64,000 bases of DNA from Palsa-504 sp963753195 (lineage in GTDB: Bacteria > Actinomycetota > Actinomycetes > Streptosporangiales > Streptosporangiaceae). The stretch is from NCBI GenBank assembly GCA_963753195.1, contig CAVWBH010000001.1, positions 1,612,001 to 1,676,000 of the forward strand, written 5' to 3'. Shown here one piece after another: positions 38,759-49,248 of this stretch. The translations under genes and the position numbers were made by a program. The notes beneath the pieces were generated by a model that was not told the origin of the DNA, did no database searches, and saw only the letters and a list, made by a program, of their open reading frames with translations. Within the stretch, counting starts at the first letter, position 1; each line of letters starts with the position of its first letter.

Positions 38759-39263
38759 TCATGAACGGCGCCCGCGCGGCGGTGCGGCCAGGAGGATGGC
38801 CGCGGCGGCGGCGAGCACCGCCGCGGCCGTGAACTCCACCACCAGGGACAGCTCGGCGTCGGGAACGGCCAGGCTCTCGGTGTAGCCGAACAGGCCGATG
38901 CCGGCGCTGAGCAGCAGGCCGACGGCGGTGGCGGCGGCCGTCACCGCGCCCGCGGCCAGCAGCGCGAGCCGGCGGAACGCGGCGAGGGCGAGGGCGAGGG
39001 CGATGCTCGCGATGCCCTGGAGTGCGGAACAGCGGCCCGATGACGGAGATGTCCCGGTAGCCGTCGGACCACAGCTGCAGGTGGATCACGCCGGACCAGG
39101 CCAGGAGCGCGGCGCCGGCCACGGCCAGCAGCGTGACGGCCCAGCGGGCCACGGGTGAGGTCAGCGTGGCCGGTCCGCGCAGCAGGAGCCGGGCGGCGCG
39201 GCGCGTGAGGCGGCCGGGCTGGTCAGTGGGCGGAGGCGCAAGCACGGGGGACGTTCGGTTCAT
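38759..39263 (-). pseudogene. Four-helix membrane protein gene, frameshifted
   Basis: From the ATG at 39263 (excellent aaggagag site) the first frame gives a basic N-terminus and a membrane helix (WAVTLLAVAGAALLAWSGVIHLQLW), then SDGYRDISVIGPLF. A frame change near 39020-39035 is needed to continue into LQGIASIALALALAAFRRLALL, VTAAATAVGLLLSAGIGLFGYTE and a last helix ending APPRGRRS at 38759. Only one base is in excess (cgca for an expected three-base codon), so it may be a sequencing error. It lies between the APC permease and the sigma gene. Family not named. Confidence 0.7.
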
Positions 39264-39286
39264 GGTCTTATCTCTCCTTATGAGGG

Positions 39287-40506
39287 TTAGCTGCCGGCGT
39301 GCTGGATGACGGCCCACAGGCCGTAGCCGCCGAACGCCATGGCGGCGGCGGTCAGCACCCAGGCGGGCCGCATGCGGTCGTGCTGGCGGGCGGCGAACCG
39401 GGGGTAGGCCGCGAAGACGATCAGCTGGCTCAGCCACAGCGCGACGAGCGAGGGAGTGAGCAGGTCGTCGTAGATGCGTTCGGGATTGATGAGGGTGAAG
39501 AGGGAGGCCAGGATCACCGCGGCCCCGATGGCGATGATGATCCGGCGCAGCGGCCAGGACGTCAGCCCGGTGATGAGCCGGCTCAGCGCGAGGTACTCCA
39601 CGAGCATGACCCCGGCCACGCTGACCGCCACCCCGACGCCCACCGCGACGGCGAACCCGTGGCCGGCGAACTGCTCAGCCACGGCCAGGCCCGGGATGGG
39701 GCCCGGGCGGCCGCCGGGTCGGCCGCCAGCGGGGCGACCGCGGCGACGATGACGACGGCGGTGACCAGGTAGGCCGCGGTCAGGCCGCGCCGGATCGTGC
39801 GGGCCGGGTGGGCCAGCTCGCCGCCGAGGAACAGCGGCAGGCTGCCGCAGATGTACAGCAGCGCGGTCTGGCCGGCCGCGGTGGCCAGCGCCCTGGCGGG
39901 CGCCGAGGCCCCGAAGCTGGCGGCCGGGGTGGCCAGGTGAGTCAGGGTCACGCCGCCCAGAGCGGCCGCGATGGCCAGCTGGCCGGCCGCCAGCGCGCCG
40001 GTGACCATCAGGGTGACCCGACGCCCGGCGATCATGACGGCCGCCAGCGCGACCGGGATGGCGATCTCCAGCACCGGCTGCCAGGCCCGTTCGCCGGGCA
40101 GCACAGCGGGCAGCGTGTCGTAGACGATCTGCGCGGTGGTGTACATCAGGTACAGCAGGTAGCTGACGATCCACAGGCCGGCCTGGACCAGGGCGATCCG
40201 GCGCCCGGCGGCGGCCTCGACGAAGGAGTACAGGCCACCGGGGCCGTTGACCTGGCGCGCGTAGCGGAGCCAGATGGCCAGCGGGCAGGCGAAGACGACC
40301 ACAGCGGCGACCATCGCGAGCCCGGCCGAGGCGCTGGCGGCGCCGGCCACGAGGCCCGGCGCGTACAGCGCGGCCAGGGCCAGCGGGCCGCCGAACGACG
40401 TGACGGCCACGCCGGTGAAGGCCCATGCGCTGGCCGGCCGCGCCCCCGATGTGCGCGGCGGCCGGCCAGCGATGGTGCCCGTGGCCCGGGTCGGGAAGAT
40501 GGTCAC
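39287..40506 (-). pseudogene. APC-family amino acid permease, frameshifted
   Basis: About 400 residues, 12-helix amino acid-polyamine-organocation transporter. The first frame starts at GTG 40506 and runs from SAWAFTGVAVTSFGGPLALAALYAPGLVAGAASASAG through PLAIWLRYARQVNGPGGLYSFVEAAAG to VAPLAADPAAARA. Near 39690-39705 the reading must shift one base, in a cccggg-rich run, to continue PIPGLAVAEQFAGHGFAVAVGVGVAVSVAG to the stop at 39287. Substrate unknown. It is 8 bp downstream of the lipoprotein gene and 23 bp upstream of the four-helix gene, so one operon. Confidence 0.8.
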
Positions 40507-40514
40507 CGGTATCG

Positions 40515-41126
40515 TCAGCCCCAGCCGCCGCCGGCGTTCGAGCTGGCCGGCGTGGACGGTGCGGCCGGCGCCGGGGCGCCTGCCGCGGACGCGGACGCGG
40601 TGTCAGCAGCGGTGATCTTGGCTCCGGACGGGCCCACCAGCCACCACTTCGCGCCGAAGTTGTCGCTGCCCTGGCCAGCCGTCTGGCCCGGGCCCGAGTC
40701 ACCGACGAAGTAGTACAGCGGGTGACCGTCGTAGGTGGCCTGCTTGGTGCCGTCGGACCGGGTGATCGTGCCCAGGTCGCTCGCCTGCGCGCCGCCGGTG
40801 GCGGTCAGCGTGCCGGTCGCCGGCACCACGGGCCAGGCCTGCAGGCACGCGCCCGAGCAGTCGGACATGTTCGCGGTGTCCTTGGCCCACAGGTACACCG
40901 TGCGGCCCGACCCATCGGTCAGGAACGCTCCTGCCGAGCCGGCCTGGGTCGTGATCACCGTCCCGGTCGTCGAGACACCGGAGCCGGCCGGGGCGGAGCT
41001 GGCCGGGGCTGGCACGGACGTGCTGGCGGCGCTGCTGCACGCCGCGGCGGCCAGCACCGAGGCGGCCGGGACCGCGAGCCTGACCGATCTCGGCACGCGG
41101 GCCAGCAGCGAGTGGATCTTGTTCAT
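40515..41126 (-). CDS. Lipoprotein with two COG4315-type repeats
   Basis: A 203-residue secreted lipoprotein. Signal peptide with lipobox LAAAAC (lipidated C30). Then two Lipoprotein_15 repeats: FLTDGSGRTVYLWAKDTANMSDCSGACLQAWPVV and QATYDGHPLYYFVGDSGPGQTAGQG. The domain's role is unproven, but the Trp/Cys motif CxxxC-xxxWP recalls small redox or metal-related domains. A Ser/Ala/Pro-rich tail follows. It is the first gene of the minus-strand run that ends with the SigK/anti-sigma pair. The ribosome-binding site aggagg is ideal. Confidence 0.88.
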   Translation of the reverse strand: MNKIHSLLARVPRSVRLAVPAASVLAAAACSSAASTSVPAPASSAPAGSGVSTTGTVITTQAGSAGAFLTDGSGRTVYLWAKDTANMSDCSGACLQAWPVVPATGTLTATGGAQASDLGTITRSDGTKQATYDGHPLYYFVGDSGPGQTAGQGSDNFGAKWWLVGPSGAKITAADTASASAAGAPAPAAPSTPASSNAGGGWG

Positions 41127-41253
41127 CGTTTCCTCCTGGGCGGGCGATGGGCGCCCTCAGCCGTTGCTTGACGAGGTAATTACGGTGATGAGTCGGCAAA
41201 GGCTTGACCAGAAGGGGGTGAGCTGCGTCACGTCAGCTACACGGCGATGGCGG

Positions 41254-42096
41254 CTACAGGGCGATGGCGGCGACGGCCAGGGCACACAGGCCCAGGCCGG
41301 CCCGCTGAGCCAGGCTGAACCGCTCGTGCAGCACGACCCGGGCGAGCAGGACGGTGGCCCCCGGGTACAGCGACACGATGACGGCGGCGACGGCCAGCAT
41401 GCTGAAATGCGTGGCGTAGAAGTAGGCCAGCGTGGCGGCCATGCCGCTGGCCCCGGCCAGCACGGGCAGGCCCGCCGCGCGGACCGGGATCCGCAGCGGC
41501 ACGCGCGTCTTGACCGCCACGAGGAGCACGGGCAGCAGCGTGCCGGTCTGCTCGGACGCGACCGGCCACAGGCCGGCGTTCCGGCCCGCCTGCGCGAGGC
41601 CGATGAACAAGATGCCGAAGGCCAGGCCCGCGCCGACACCCTCGAGGACGCCGCCGCCGAGGAGCCCGCGGCCGAGCCGGGCGCGCAGTGAGCCGCCCCC
41701 GGCGACGAGCACGATGGCGGGCAGGGCAACCAGCACGCCGAAGGCGGCCAGCAGGCCGGGGCGCTCGCCCAGCACGACGCCGGCCAGGACCGGGAACACC
41801 GCCGCGCCGACCGCGGAGACCGGCCCGACCACGCTCATCTGGCCGCGGGCCAGCCCGCGGTACAGCACGAGGGTGCCGGTCCCGCCGGCCAGGCCGCTGG
41901 CCAGCCCCCAGGCGACGGCCCGCGCGCTCGGCCCGGGGCCGCCGGCGATGATAAGCACCGCCCAGGCCAGCATGGTGGCGACGGCCGAGCCGACCACGGC
42001 AATCCGCACCGGGCCGAAGCGCCGCGAGGCCAGTCCCCCGGCGAAATCGGAACCGCCGTACAACAGGGCCGCGGCGAGGCCGAGCAGGATTCCCAT
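41254..42096 (-). CDS. EamA family (DMT) transporter
   Basis: A 280-residue drug/metabolite transporter with ten predicted helices, two EamA halves: ILLGLAAALLYGGSDFAGGLASRRFGPVRIAV at the start and ASGMAATLAYFYATHFSMLAVAAVIVSLYPGATVLLARVVLHERFSLAQRAGLGLCALAVA at the end. ATG at 42096 has gaggg six bases upstream. It probably exports an amino acid or similar metabolite. The divergent MocR-type regulator, 67 bp away, is probably its controller. Confidence 0.9.
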   Translation of the reverse strand: MGILLGLAAALLYGGSDFAGGLASRRFGPVRIAVVGSAVATMLAWAVLIIAGGPGPSARAVAWGLASGLAGGTGTLVLYRGLARGQMSVVGPVSAVGAAVFPVLAGVVLGERPGLLAAFGVLVALPAIVLVAGGGSLRARLGRGLLGGGVLEGVGAGLAFGILFIGLAQAGRNAGLWPVASEQTGTLLPVLLVAVKTRVPLRIPVRAAGLPVLAGASGMAATLAYFYATHFSMLAVAAVIVSLYPGATVLLARVVLHERFSLAQRAGLGLCALAVAAIAL

Positions 42097-42163
42097 GATC
42101 ATCCCTCCGTTCGGTATACCTCGACCCTGCCAGCAATCGGTACTGATGATAAGGTCCAGTCTG
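42097..42163. promoter_or_regulatory. Divergent promoter region of the EamA and MocR genes
   Basis: 67 bp with ggtatacc (42113-42120), an 8-bp palindrome, and A+T-rich gatgataagg nearer the MocR start. MocR proteins usually bind such shared regions. Confidence 0.45.
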
Positions 42164-43558
42164 ATGCCTGAAGCCAGGACCAATTCCGAGCTGCTGGTGG
42201 TGCTCCGGCCGGACGCGAACGTCGCGCTGCACCGGCAGATCGAGACGTCGATCCGCGACGCGATCCGCGCCGGGCGGCTGGCGCGCGGATCCTCGCTGCC
42301 GCCGTCCCGCACGCTGGCCGCCGACCTCGGGGTCTCCCGCGGCGTCGTGGTGGAGGCCTACCAGCAGCTGACCGCCGAGGGATACCTGGCCAGCCGGGCG
42401 GGCGGGTACACGCAGGCGGCCGCGGGACCGGCGGCGCCGGCCGCCCCGGCGCGCCCGGCCGGCGAGCCCCGGCCCGCCATCGACCTGAGCTACGGCCGGG
42501 CCGATGTGTCCAGCTTCCCGCGGGCCGCATGGCTGCGGTCCATCCGCCGCGCCCTGACCGACGCGCCGAACGAGGTGTTCGGCTACCTGACCGGACGCGG
42601 CGTACCGCAGCTGCGCGCATGCCTGGCTGACTACCTGAACCGGGTCCGCGGCACGGCGGCCGACCCGGATCACATGGTGATCTGCACCGGCTACGCGCAG
42701 GGCGTGGCGCTACTGATGGGGGTGCTGGCCGCGGGCGGGGCCAGACGGCTGGCGCTGGAGGACCCGTCGTCCCGGGACGATGCCCTCCCGGCGGCGCGAG
42801 CGGCCGGCCTGGAGGTGACCGGGATCCCGGTCGACGCCAACGGCATCCGGGTCGACCTGCTGCGGGACAGCGGGGCCGACGCGGTGATCCTCACGCCCTC
42901 GCACCAGTGGCCCACCGGGTCGGTCCTGTCCGCCCGGAACCGCGCGGCGGTGATCCGCTGGGCCGCCGAGCGCGGCGCGGTCATCATCGAGGACGACTAC
43001 GACGCCGAGTACCGCTACGACCGGACGCCGGTCGGCGCGCTGCAGGGCCTGGCGCCCGACCGCGTCGTGTACGCCGGATCGGCGAGCAAGACCCTCGCGC
43101 CCGGGCTGCGGCTCGGCTGGTTCGTGCTGCCCGGCCACCTGACCGAGCCGATGGCCGCGGCCAAGGTCGCGGCCGACCGCGGCTCGCCCGCCCTGGAGCA
43201 GATCGCGTTCGCCGACTTCGTCGCCCGCGGCGAGTTCGACCGGCACCTGCGGCGGATGCGCCCGGTCTACCGGCGGCGGCGGGACGCGCTGCTGGCGGCC
43301 TTGGACCGGTACCTGCCGTGGCTGGAGCCGACCGGGATATCGGCCGGGCTGCATCTGGTCACCTGGCTGCCGCCGCACCTGGACGAGGTGGCGGTCGTCG
43401 GCGCGGCCCGCCGGGCCGGGGTCGGGCTGGACGCCGTCGGGCCGTACCGGATCGGCGGCCCGGGCCCGGGCGGCCTGATCTTCGGGTACGCGACGGTGAG
43501 CGAGCGCGCCATCGCCGAGGGCGTCGCCCGGCTGGCGGCGGTCATCGGCGGCCTGTGA
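42164..43558 (+). CDS. MocR/PdxR-type GntR regulator with aminotransferase domain
   Basis: 464 residues. N-terminal GntR winged helix at about 20-85: LHRQIETSIRDAIRAGRLARGSSLPPSRTLAADLGVSRGVVVEAYQQLTAEGYL. Then a class I aminotransferase-like domain: LTPSHQWPTGSVLS, IEDDYDAEYRYDRTPVGALQG, and VYAGSASKTLAPGLRLGWFVLP, whose Lys (SASKT) binds pyridoxal phosphate. These regulators sense PLP or an amino compound. Divergent from the EamA gene, probably its regulator. The frame is open far upstream, but ATG at 42164 (MPEARTNSELL) fits the domain border. Confidence 0.92.
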   Translation: MPEARTNSELLVVLRPDANVALHRQIETSIRDAIRAGRLARGSSLPPSRTLAADLGVSRGVVVEAYQQLTAEGYLASRAGGYTQAAAGPAAPAAPARPAGEPRPAIDLSYGRADVSSFPRAAWLRSIRRALTDAPNEVFGYLTGRGVPQLRACLADYLNRVRGTAADPDHMVICTGYAQGVALLMGVLAAGGARRLALEDPSSRDDALPAARAAGLEVTGIPVDANGIRVDLLRDSGADAVILTPSHQWPTGSVLSARNRAAVIRWAAERGAVIIEDDYDAEYRYDRTPVGALQGLAPDRVVYAGSASKTLAPGLRLGWFVLPGHLTEPMAAAKVAADRGSPALEQIAFADFVARGEFDRHLRRMRPVYRRRRDALLAALDRYLPWLEPTGISAGLHLVTWLPPHLDEVAVVGAARRAGVGLDAVGPYRIGGPGPGGLIFGYATVSERAIAEGVARLAAVIGGL

Positions 43559-43661
43559 TCGCGCCTTCGGGCCTGACAGCCGGAAATGTCAGTGGTCTCG
43601 CACACAATATCTGAGACGCACTGCGAAGCAGCGCGAAGACTCAGGTAAGGGGGCCTGCGAA

Positions 43662-44195
43662 ATGGCGGCAGGCGACACTCAGATCACGATCGCGGGGAAT
43701 CTCGTGGAAGACCCGGAACTGCGTTTCACCCCGGCCGGGCAGGCCGTGGCGCGGTTCCGGGTGGCCTCCACGCCGCGGTTCCGTGACAACGCCACCGGCG
43801 AGTGGAAAGACGGGGACAGCCTGTTCCTGACCTGCAACGTGTGGCGGCAGGCCGCGGAGAACGCGGCCGAGTCGCTGACCCGGGGGATGCGGGTGATCGT
43901 GGCAGGGCGGCTGCGGCAGCGGTCGTATGAGACCAAGGAAGGCGAGAAGCGGACCGTGTACGAGGTCGAGGTCGATGACGTCGGCCCCTCGCTGCGGAAT
44001 GCCTCGGCCAAGGTCAACCGGATGGCCCGCTCCGGCGGGAACGGCGGCGGCCAGGGCGGTCCAGACGGCGGTGGCCCAGGCGGCGCTGGCCCAGGCGGCG
44101 GGCGGCCGGGCGGCGGCCCGGGCGGCGCGGGCCAGGACGCTGATCCTTGGGCGGCCGACAGCAGCGGAGGCTACTCGGACGAGCCGCCGTTCTAG
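43662..44195 (+). CDS. ssb: Single-stranded DNA-binding protein
   Basis: A 177-residue SSB. OB fold: TQITIAGNLVEDPELRFTPAGQAVARFRVASTPRF and GDSLFLTCNVWRQAAENAAESLTRGMRVIVAGRLRQRSYETKEGEKRTVYEVEVDDVGPSLR. A Gly/Pro-rich linker follows (GGQGGPDGGG), and the acidic tail SDEPPF is the usual binding tip for repair partners. It is not in the rpsF-ssb-rpsR setting, so it may be a second, accessory SSB. NhaA fusion starts 26 bp downstream. Confidence 0.95.
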   Translation: MAAGDTQITIAGNLVEDPELRFTPAGQAVARFRVASTPRFRDNATGEWKDGDSLFLTCNVWRQAAENAAESLTRGMRVIVAGRLRQRSYETKEGEKRTVYEVEVDDVGPSLRNASAKVNRMARSGGNGGGQGGPDGGGPGGAGPGGGRPGGGPGGAGQDADPWAADSSGGYSDEPPF

Positions 44196-44221
44196 GCGCA
44201 GTCAGCGGTTACCGTTAAGGA

Positions 44222-46150
44222 GTGGCAGAGTCTACTGAGGCTGAATCGCCTACTGGGGCCGAGCCGCCGGCTGAGGAGGCATCGCCCGGGTCGGTGTTCG
44301 CCGGGCGGACTTTGTGGGGCCGGGATACCCCGCTGCGTTCCTTTCTGCGCACCGAGACCGGCAGCGCCTCGGTCCTGGCCGTAGCGACGATCGCGGCCCT
44401 GCTCTGGGCCAACGTGAGCCTGTCCACGTACCACCAGGTGTGGACGACGCGCCTGTCGGTGCTGATCGGCGGCCATGGCATCACCACGGATCTGCAGGGG
44501 TTCGTGAACTCGGGGCTGATGGCACTGTTCTTCCTGGTCGTCGGGCTGGAGGCGCGGCGCGAGTTCGATGTGGGCGAGCTGCGGGTGCGCAGCCGGCTCG
44601 CGCTGCCGGTGCTGGTCGGGCTGGCCGGCATGCTCGTCCCGGTCGGCATCTACCTGGCCGTGAACGCGGGGCGGCCGTCGGCGCACGCGTGGGGCATGTC
44701 GATGTCCACGGACACCGCGTTCGCGCTCGGCGCGCTGGCGCTGGTCGGCCGGCGGCTGCCGGACCGGGTGCGCACCTACCTGCTGACCTTCTCCGTGGTC
44801 GACGACCTGGCCGGGCTGGCCGTTATCGCGATCGTGTACAGCGGCCGGATCGACATGAGGCCGCTGCTGACCGGGATCGGGTTCCTGGTCATCGTGGCGG
44901 TGATAAGAGCCCGCGGGGTGCGGTTCGGGCCCGCTTACGCGGTACTCGGGATCGCGGCGTGGGTGGCGTTCTTCTTCTCGGGCGTGGATCCGATCGTGGT
45001 GGGCCTGGTCATGGGGCTGATGTCGTACGCCTACCCGGCCACGCGGGCGTCGCTGGAGCAGGCGTCCGAGGCGTTCCGGGAGTTCCGCGAGCAGCCCACC
45101 GCGGAACTGGCGCAGTCGGCACGCGACGTGGTGCGGGTGGCGATCTCGCCGAACGACCGGCTGGAGCAGCTGTACCACCCGTGGTCGAGCTACCTGATCG
45201 TGCCGCTGTTCGCGCTGGCCAACGCGGGGATCGTGCTCAACGCCTCGTTCCTGGGCCGCGCGTACACCTCGCCGATCACGCTGGGCGTCATGGCCGGCTA
45301 CCTGGTCGGCAAGCCGGCGGGCACGGCGGGGTGCGCGTGGCTGGTCACCCGGCTCAGCCGCGGGCGGCTGGCGCCGCCGGTCGGGTGGGGCGCGGTCGCG
45401 GGCGCCGGCGCGGTGGCCGGGATCGGGTTCACCGTGTCGCTGCTGATCGCGTCGCTGGCGCTGCGCGGCACCGACCTGGCCGAGGCGAAGCTCGGCATCC
45501 TGTCGGCCGCGGTGTGCGCGACCGGTCTGACCTGGATCATCTTCCGGTCGGTGAACCGGCTGGCACCTCGGTCGCGGCTGCGCCTGCTGCTGGGCACCAG
45601 CGAGGTCATCACCGACCTGGCGGTCCCGGTCGACGAGGCGCGGGACCACACCAGAGGCCCGCAGAACGCGCCGGTCACCGTGGTGGAGTACGGCGACTTC
45701 GAGTGCCCGTACTGCGGCATGGCCGAGCCGGCGGTGCGGGAGCTGCTGCGGGATTTCGGCGACCTGCGGTACGTGTGGCGGCACCTGCCGCTGACCGACG
45801 TGCACCCGCACGCCCAGCTGGCCGCCGAGGCGGCCGAGGCCGCCGCCCGCCAGGGCGCGTTCTGGGAGATGCACGACCTGCTGATGGACCACCAGGGCGC
45901 GCTCACCGTGCGCGACCTGATCGGGTACGCGAACTCGCTCGGCCTGGACACCGAGAAGTTCACCGCCGACCTGCGCAAGCAGGCCGGAGCGGCGCGGGTG
46001 GCCGAGGACGTGGATTCCGCTGACCTGTCCGGTGTATCGGGAACGCCGACGTTTTTCGTCAACGGCCAGCGGCATTACGGCGCCTACGACATCGAAACCC
46101 TGACCAAGGCGGTGAAACTGGCACTGGCCCGGACGAAAATCAACGCCTGA
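44222..46150 (+). CDS. nhaA: NhaA Na+/H+ antiporter fused to a DsbA-like thioredoxin domain
   Basis: 642 residues. Residues about 35-440 are NhaA with its helices; the paired aspartates D194-D195 are in FSVVDDLAGLAVIAI. Residues about 450-640 form a DsbA/thioredoxin domain with CPYC (C495, C498) in VVEYGDFECPYCGMAEPAV and later GVSGTPTFFVNGQRHYG with its cis-Pro. This fusion is known from actinobacteria and suggests redox control of, or coupling to, ion exchange. GTG start with aagga 5-6 bases upstream. Follows ssb; the aldo/keto reductase gene follows by 12 bp. Confidence 0.93.
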   Translation: MAESTEAESPTGAEPPAEEASPGSVFAGRTLWGRDTPLRSFLRTETGSASVLAVATIAALLWANVSLSTYHQVWTTRLSVLIGGHGITTDLQGFVNSGLMALFFLVVGLEARREFDVGELRVRSRLALPVLVGLAGMLVPVGIYLAVNAGRPSAHAWGMSMSTDTAFALGALALVGRRLPDRVRTYLLTFSVVDDLAGLAVIAIVYSGRIDMRPLLTGIGFLVIVAVIRARGVRFGPAYAVLGIAAWVAFFFSGVDPIVVGLVMGLMSYAYPATRASLEQASEAFREFREQPTAELAQSARDVVRVAISPNDRLEQLYHPWSSYLIVPLFALANAGIVLNASFLGRAYTSPITLGVMAGYLVGKPAGTAGCAWLVTRLSRGRLAPPVGWGAVAGAGAVAGIGFTVSLLIASLALRGTDLAEAKLGILSAAVCATGLTWIIFRSVNRLAPRSRLRLLLGTSEVITDLAVPVDEARDHTRGPQNAPVTVVEYGDFECPYCGMAEPAVRELLRDFGDLRYVWRHLPLTDVHPHAQLAAEAAEAAARQGAFWEMHDLLMDHQGALTVRDLIGYANSLGLDTEKFTADLRKQAGAARVAEDVDSADLSGVSGTPTFFVNGQRHYGAYDIETLTKAVKLALARTKINA

Positions 46151-46162
46151 TACGGTTTCGGC

Positions 46163-47017
46163 ATGAGCAACCAGCCAACCGCGGCGGCGGCGGGCACCAT
46201 CGACGTCGGCGGCGACCTGACCGTCAACCGCATGGGATTCGGCGCGATGCGGATCACCGGCAGCGGGGTCTGGGGCGAGCCGCCCAGCCGGGATCAGGCC
46301 ATCGCCACGCTGCGGCGCGTGGTCGAGCTCGGCGTGAACTTCATCGACACCGCTGATTCGTACGGGCCCTCGGTGAGCGAGGAGCTGATCGCCGAGGCGC
46401 TGTACCCGTACCCGGACGACCTGGTCATCGCGACCAAGGGCGGCCAGCTGCGGCCCGGCCCGAACCGCTGGGAGCCGGACGGGCGCCCCGAGCACCTGCG
46501 GGAGGCATGCGAGGGCAGCCTGCGGCGGCTCCGGCTGGAGCAGATCCCGCTGTACCAGCTGCACCGTCTGGACCCGCGGGTGCCGCTGGCCGAGTCGCTG
46601 GGGGTACTGGCCAAGCTGAAGGACGAGGGCAAGATCCGGCACATCGGCATCTCCAACGTGACCGAGGAGCAGTTCCGCGAGGCGGAGCGGAGCGTCCCGC
46701 TCGTGTCGATCCAGAACCGGTTCAACGTCACCGACCGGGCGTCGGCGCCGCTGGTCGACCTGTGCGAGCAGGAGGACCTGGTCTTCCTGCCCTGGGCGCC
46801 GATCCAGCAGGCCGGGCGGAAGGCCGCGGTGGCCGTGGCCGCGCAGCGGCGCGGCGTGACCGAGCGGCAGATCGTGCTGGCCTGGCTGCTGGCCAGCTCG
46901 CCCGCCATCCTGCCCATCCCGGGCACCGGCTCGCCCGAGCATGCTGAGGAGAACGTGGCCGCGGTGTCCATCGACCTGAGCCGCGACGAGCTCGAGGCGA
47001 TCAGCAAGGGTGGCTGA
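46163..47017 (+). CDS. Aldo/keto reductase
   Basis: A 284-residue TIM-barrel reductase. Catalytic tetrad: Asp and Tyr in FIDTADSYGPS, Lys in LVIATKGGQL, His in LYQLHRLDPR. NADPH-binding end: ILPIPGTGSPEHAEENVAA. Reduces aldehydes or ketones. ATG start 12 bp after the NhaA gene; overlaps the amidohydrolase gene by 8 bp, so all three are co-transcribed. Confidence 0.92.
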   Translation: MSNQPTAAAAGTIDVGGDLTVNRMGFGAMRITGSGVWGEPPSRDQAIATLRRVVELGVNFIDTADSYGPSVSEELIAEALYPYPDDLVIATKGGQLRPGPNRWEPDGRPEHLREACEGSLRRLRLEQIPLYQLHRLDPRVPLAESLGVLAKLKDEGKIRHIGISNVTEEQFREAERSVPLVSIQNRFNVTDRASAPLVDLCEQEDLVFLPWAPIQQAGRKAAVAVAAQRRGVTERQIVLAWLLASSPAILPIPGTGSPEHAEENVAAVSIDLSRDELEAISKGG

Positions 47018-48196
47018 GGCAGCGGCGGGCACGGCGATCGTCGGAGGGCGGGTCGTCCCGGTTGAGGGCGAGCCGGTCGAGGGCGGGATCGTCCTGCTCC
47101 GGGACGGGAAGATCGCGGCGGTCGAGGGGCCGGGCTTCGAGGTTCCGCCCGGCGTGACGGTGATCGACGCGGCCGGGAAATGGGTGCTGCCCGGCTTCGT
47201 CGACGCGCACGTCCACCTCGGGGTGTCCGAGGAGGCCGAAGGCTGGGCGGGCCAGGACACCAACGAGCGGACCAACCCCAACACCGCGCATGTCCGGGCG
47301 CTGGATGCGATCAACCCGGCCGAGCAGGGTTTCCGGGATGCCATCGGTGGCGGCGTGCTGGCGGTCAACGTCAACCCCGGCTCGGCCAACCCGATCGGCG
47401 GCCAGACGGCGGCCATCAAGTGCTGGGGCCGCACCGTCGATGCGATGGTGCTGCGCGCGCCCGCCGGCCTGAAGTCCGCCCTGGGCGAGAACCCCAAGCG
47501 CACCTACGGCCAGCGGAACGAAACCCCGCAGACCAGGCTCGGCACCGCCGCGGTGATCCGCGGCGCGTTCGTGGCGGCACAGAACTACCAGGCCAAGCTG
47601 ACCAATGCGGCGGCCCAGGATCCTGCCGAACGGGCCGTGGTCGACCGCGACCTCAAACTCGAGGCGCTCAGCATGGTCTTGCGGCGGGAGATCCCGTGGC
47701 GGCAGCACTGCCACCGGGCCGACGACATCGCGACCGCGCTGCGGATGGCCAGGGAGTTCGGCTATGACCTGGTCATCGACCACGGCACCGAGGCCCATCT
47801 GCTGGCCGATCAGATCGCCGCGGCGTCGATCCCGGTGATCATCGGGCCGCTGCTCACCAACCGGTCCAAGGTCGAGCTGCGGAACCGGTCGCTGGCCAAC
47901 CCGGGCCGGCTCGCGGCGGCCGGGGTGACGATCGCCATCACCACCGACCACCCGGTGGTGCCGATCCACTTCCTCATCCACCAGGTCACGCTGGCGGTCA
48001 AGGAGGGCCTGGACCCGGTGACGGCGCTGCGGGCCGTTACCATCAACCCGGCCCGGATCATCGGGGCGGCCGACCGGATCGGCTCGCTGACGGCGGGCAA
48101 GGACGCCGACCTGGTGATCTGGTCCGGCGACCCGCTGGACGTGATGAGCCGGGCCGAGCGGGCGTTCATCGACGGCCGGGAAATCTACCGCTACGA

Positions 48197-49203
<1,007 letters not shown>

Positions 49204-49248
49204 TCCCTTGCTCCTTACGATGGCCTGCCGCGCGGATCGGGACCCGGC

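Noticed and set aside
39287..40702. 471-codon single frame over the permease
   Set aside because: Its first two thirds are Arg-rich non-membrane sequence; the transporter reads in the other frame until about 39700.
44192..47503. 1103-codon antisense frame over NhaA, aldo/keto reductase and amidohydrolase
   Set aside because: Arg/His/Gln-rich shadow; the sense genes have intact catalytic motifs and tight operon spacing.
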